Source: Diadema setosum (taxonomy: Eukaryota > Echinodermata > Echinoidea > Diadematoida > Diadematidae). Taken from it: a stretch of DNA of 64,000 nt. The stretch spans positions 10,376,373-10,440,372 of the forward strand of contig CM067065.1 of assembly GCA_033980235.1 (NCBI GenBank). The letters run 5' to 3'. How positions within the stretch are numbered: the first letter of the stretch is position 1; each line of letters begins with the position of its first letter. Shown here piece by piece: positions 63,308 through 64,000 of the stretch. The notes beneath the pieces were generated by a model that made no database searches, was not told the origin of the DNA, and saw nothing but the letters and a program-made list of their open reading frames with translations. Made by a program: the position numbers and the translations under genes.

Positions 63308-63616
63308 TTCACCTCGTTGGTGGCAGTCACCCACGTGAAGGTCGAGTAGAGCTTTACGTTAACGGAGCCTGGGGAACCGTCTGCCATGACTATTGGGATA
63401 TTCGCGATGCGACCGTTGTCTGCAGAAGTCTTGGTTTTACAGGCGCTCAGTTGGGTTTAGATAAAGCCGCCTTTGGAGAAGACACCGGAGCCATTCTACT
63501 TAACGGTTTGGCATGCACTGGAACAGAAACGAGTATCTTTGATTGTGCCACCGTTGGATGCGGAGTCAGCAAATACAAACATGAGGAAGACGCTGGGGTT
63601 AAATGTACCCCTTCAG
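63308..63616 (+). CDS. SRCR-domain exon of a secreted or receptor protein (gene continues right)
   Basis: The acceptor is CAACTAG|TTCACC and the donor CCTTCAG|GTAAGG. It is 309 bp, phase 1-1, 103 codons: one complete scavenger receptor cysteine-rich domain. The pattern is clear: REGRVELYVNGAWGTVCHDY, VVCRSLGF, LACTGTETSIFDC, GCGV, AGVKC. Six cysteines with this spacing fit group A. Phase 1-1 exons are the usual unit by which SRCR domains are duplicated in tandem, so more SRCR exons probably follow. Known: SRCR proteins bind polyanions, microbes or ligands, and the family is greatly expanded in sea urchins. The ligand here is unknown. Confidence 0.92.
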
Positions 63617-64000
63617 GTAAGGCCAGATACTCGACTTCCGTCACCCACAATATCAATAATGTTAACCAATATAAAGACCCCATTAGTTTTGTTCAAAATG
63701 TAACGATTTAAACATTGCTGGTGTGTCATTACGAAATGTTTTTCTCTGTATTTTATGTCTCACTGTGGCAGATCATTTTGTCTCACAGTCTAGCTGTTGT
63801 AGAATTTAGATGAAGATGAGGTTTAGAATATGCTGCATGTCATATTCACGTGTTAACATTGACTGAATCCGGGTTAACTGATCGGTCAATATGCTGAACT
63901 TTGATCTTGCAATGTTAAAGGATTATAAAAACCCGCCAAAGTCATAAAGCTAGAGATAGATTTTCGGCATTTCTTCTAAATGTATTTTCAGATTAAATAT

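Overview
The window is eukaryotic nuclear DNA, AT-rich and full of introns. It most likely comes from a marine invertebrate deuterostome, probably an echinoderm. The evidence is gene content (a giant ankyrin-repeat gene followed by ZU5 and UPA domains, and a secreted SRCR-domain gene), GT-AG introns, L2/CR1-like and RTE-like LINEs, and many short foldback/TIR elements. The species cannot be named from sequence alone.

Layout. (1) Positions 1-39287, minus strand: one multi-exon gene whose 3' end lies beyond the left edge. Its first coding exon (26112-39287) is a 13,176-base open exon of 4,392 codons, almost entirely ankyrin repeats (roughly 130). Seven more exons follow at 24907-25119, 22404-22555, 15713-15771, 11621-11923, 10695-10927, 8640-8774 and 1183-1333. 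I placed each by splice signals, and every junction agrees in reading phase. They add the last ankyrin repeats, a ZU5 domain with an HFS motif like the PIDD/UNC5CL self-cleavage site, and most of a UPA domain. The predicted protein exceeds 4,800 residues and would probably end in a Death domain outside the window.

(2) The introns hold mobile DNA: a dead LINE (about 3080-4880), a nearly intact L2/CR1-like LINE (16130 to about 20650, minus), and a three-level nest of TIR elements (13703-15335). There are also several short foldback elements and an exact 83-bp tandem duplication abutting the acceptor of the exon at 1183-1333.

(3) Positions 39288-60295: a repeat-rich intergenic region. It contains a 1.1-kb inverted repeat (43074-44150 and 52195-53279) and a recently inserted RTE-like LINE (46925-50215, plus) with a 9-bp target-site duplication. 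It also has a dimeric tandem repeat (50765-51735), hairpins and microsatellites. One possible orphan exon (53377-53517, minus) is listed at low confidence.

(4) Positions 60496 to the right edge, plus strand: the start of a secreted SRCR-domain gene, with a signal-peptide exon, a 2.75-kb intron and a complete phase 1-1 SRCR exon; the gene continues beyond the window.

Both genes belong to families used in echinoderm recognition or signalling (SRCR receptors; ankyrin/ZU5/UPA/Death proteins). No sequence here shows that they act together.
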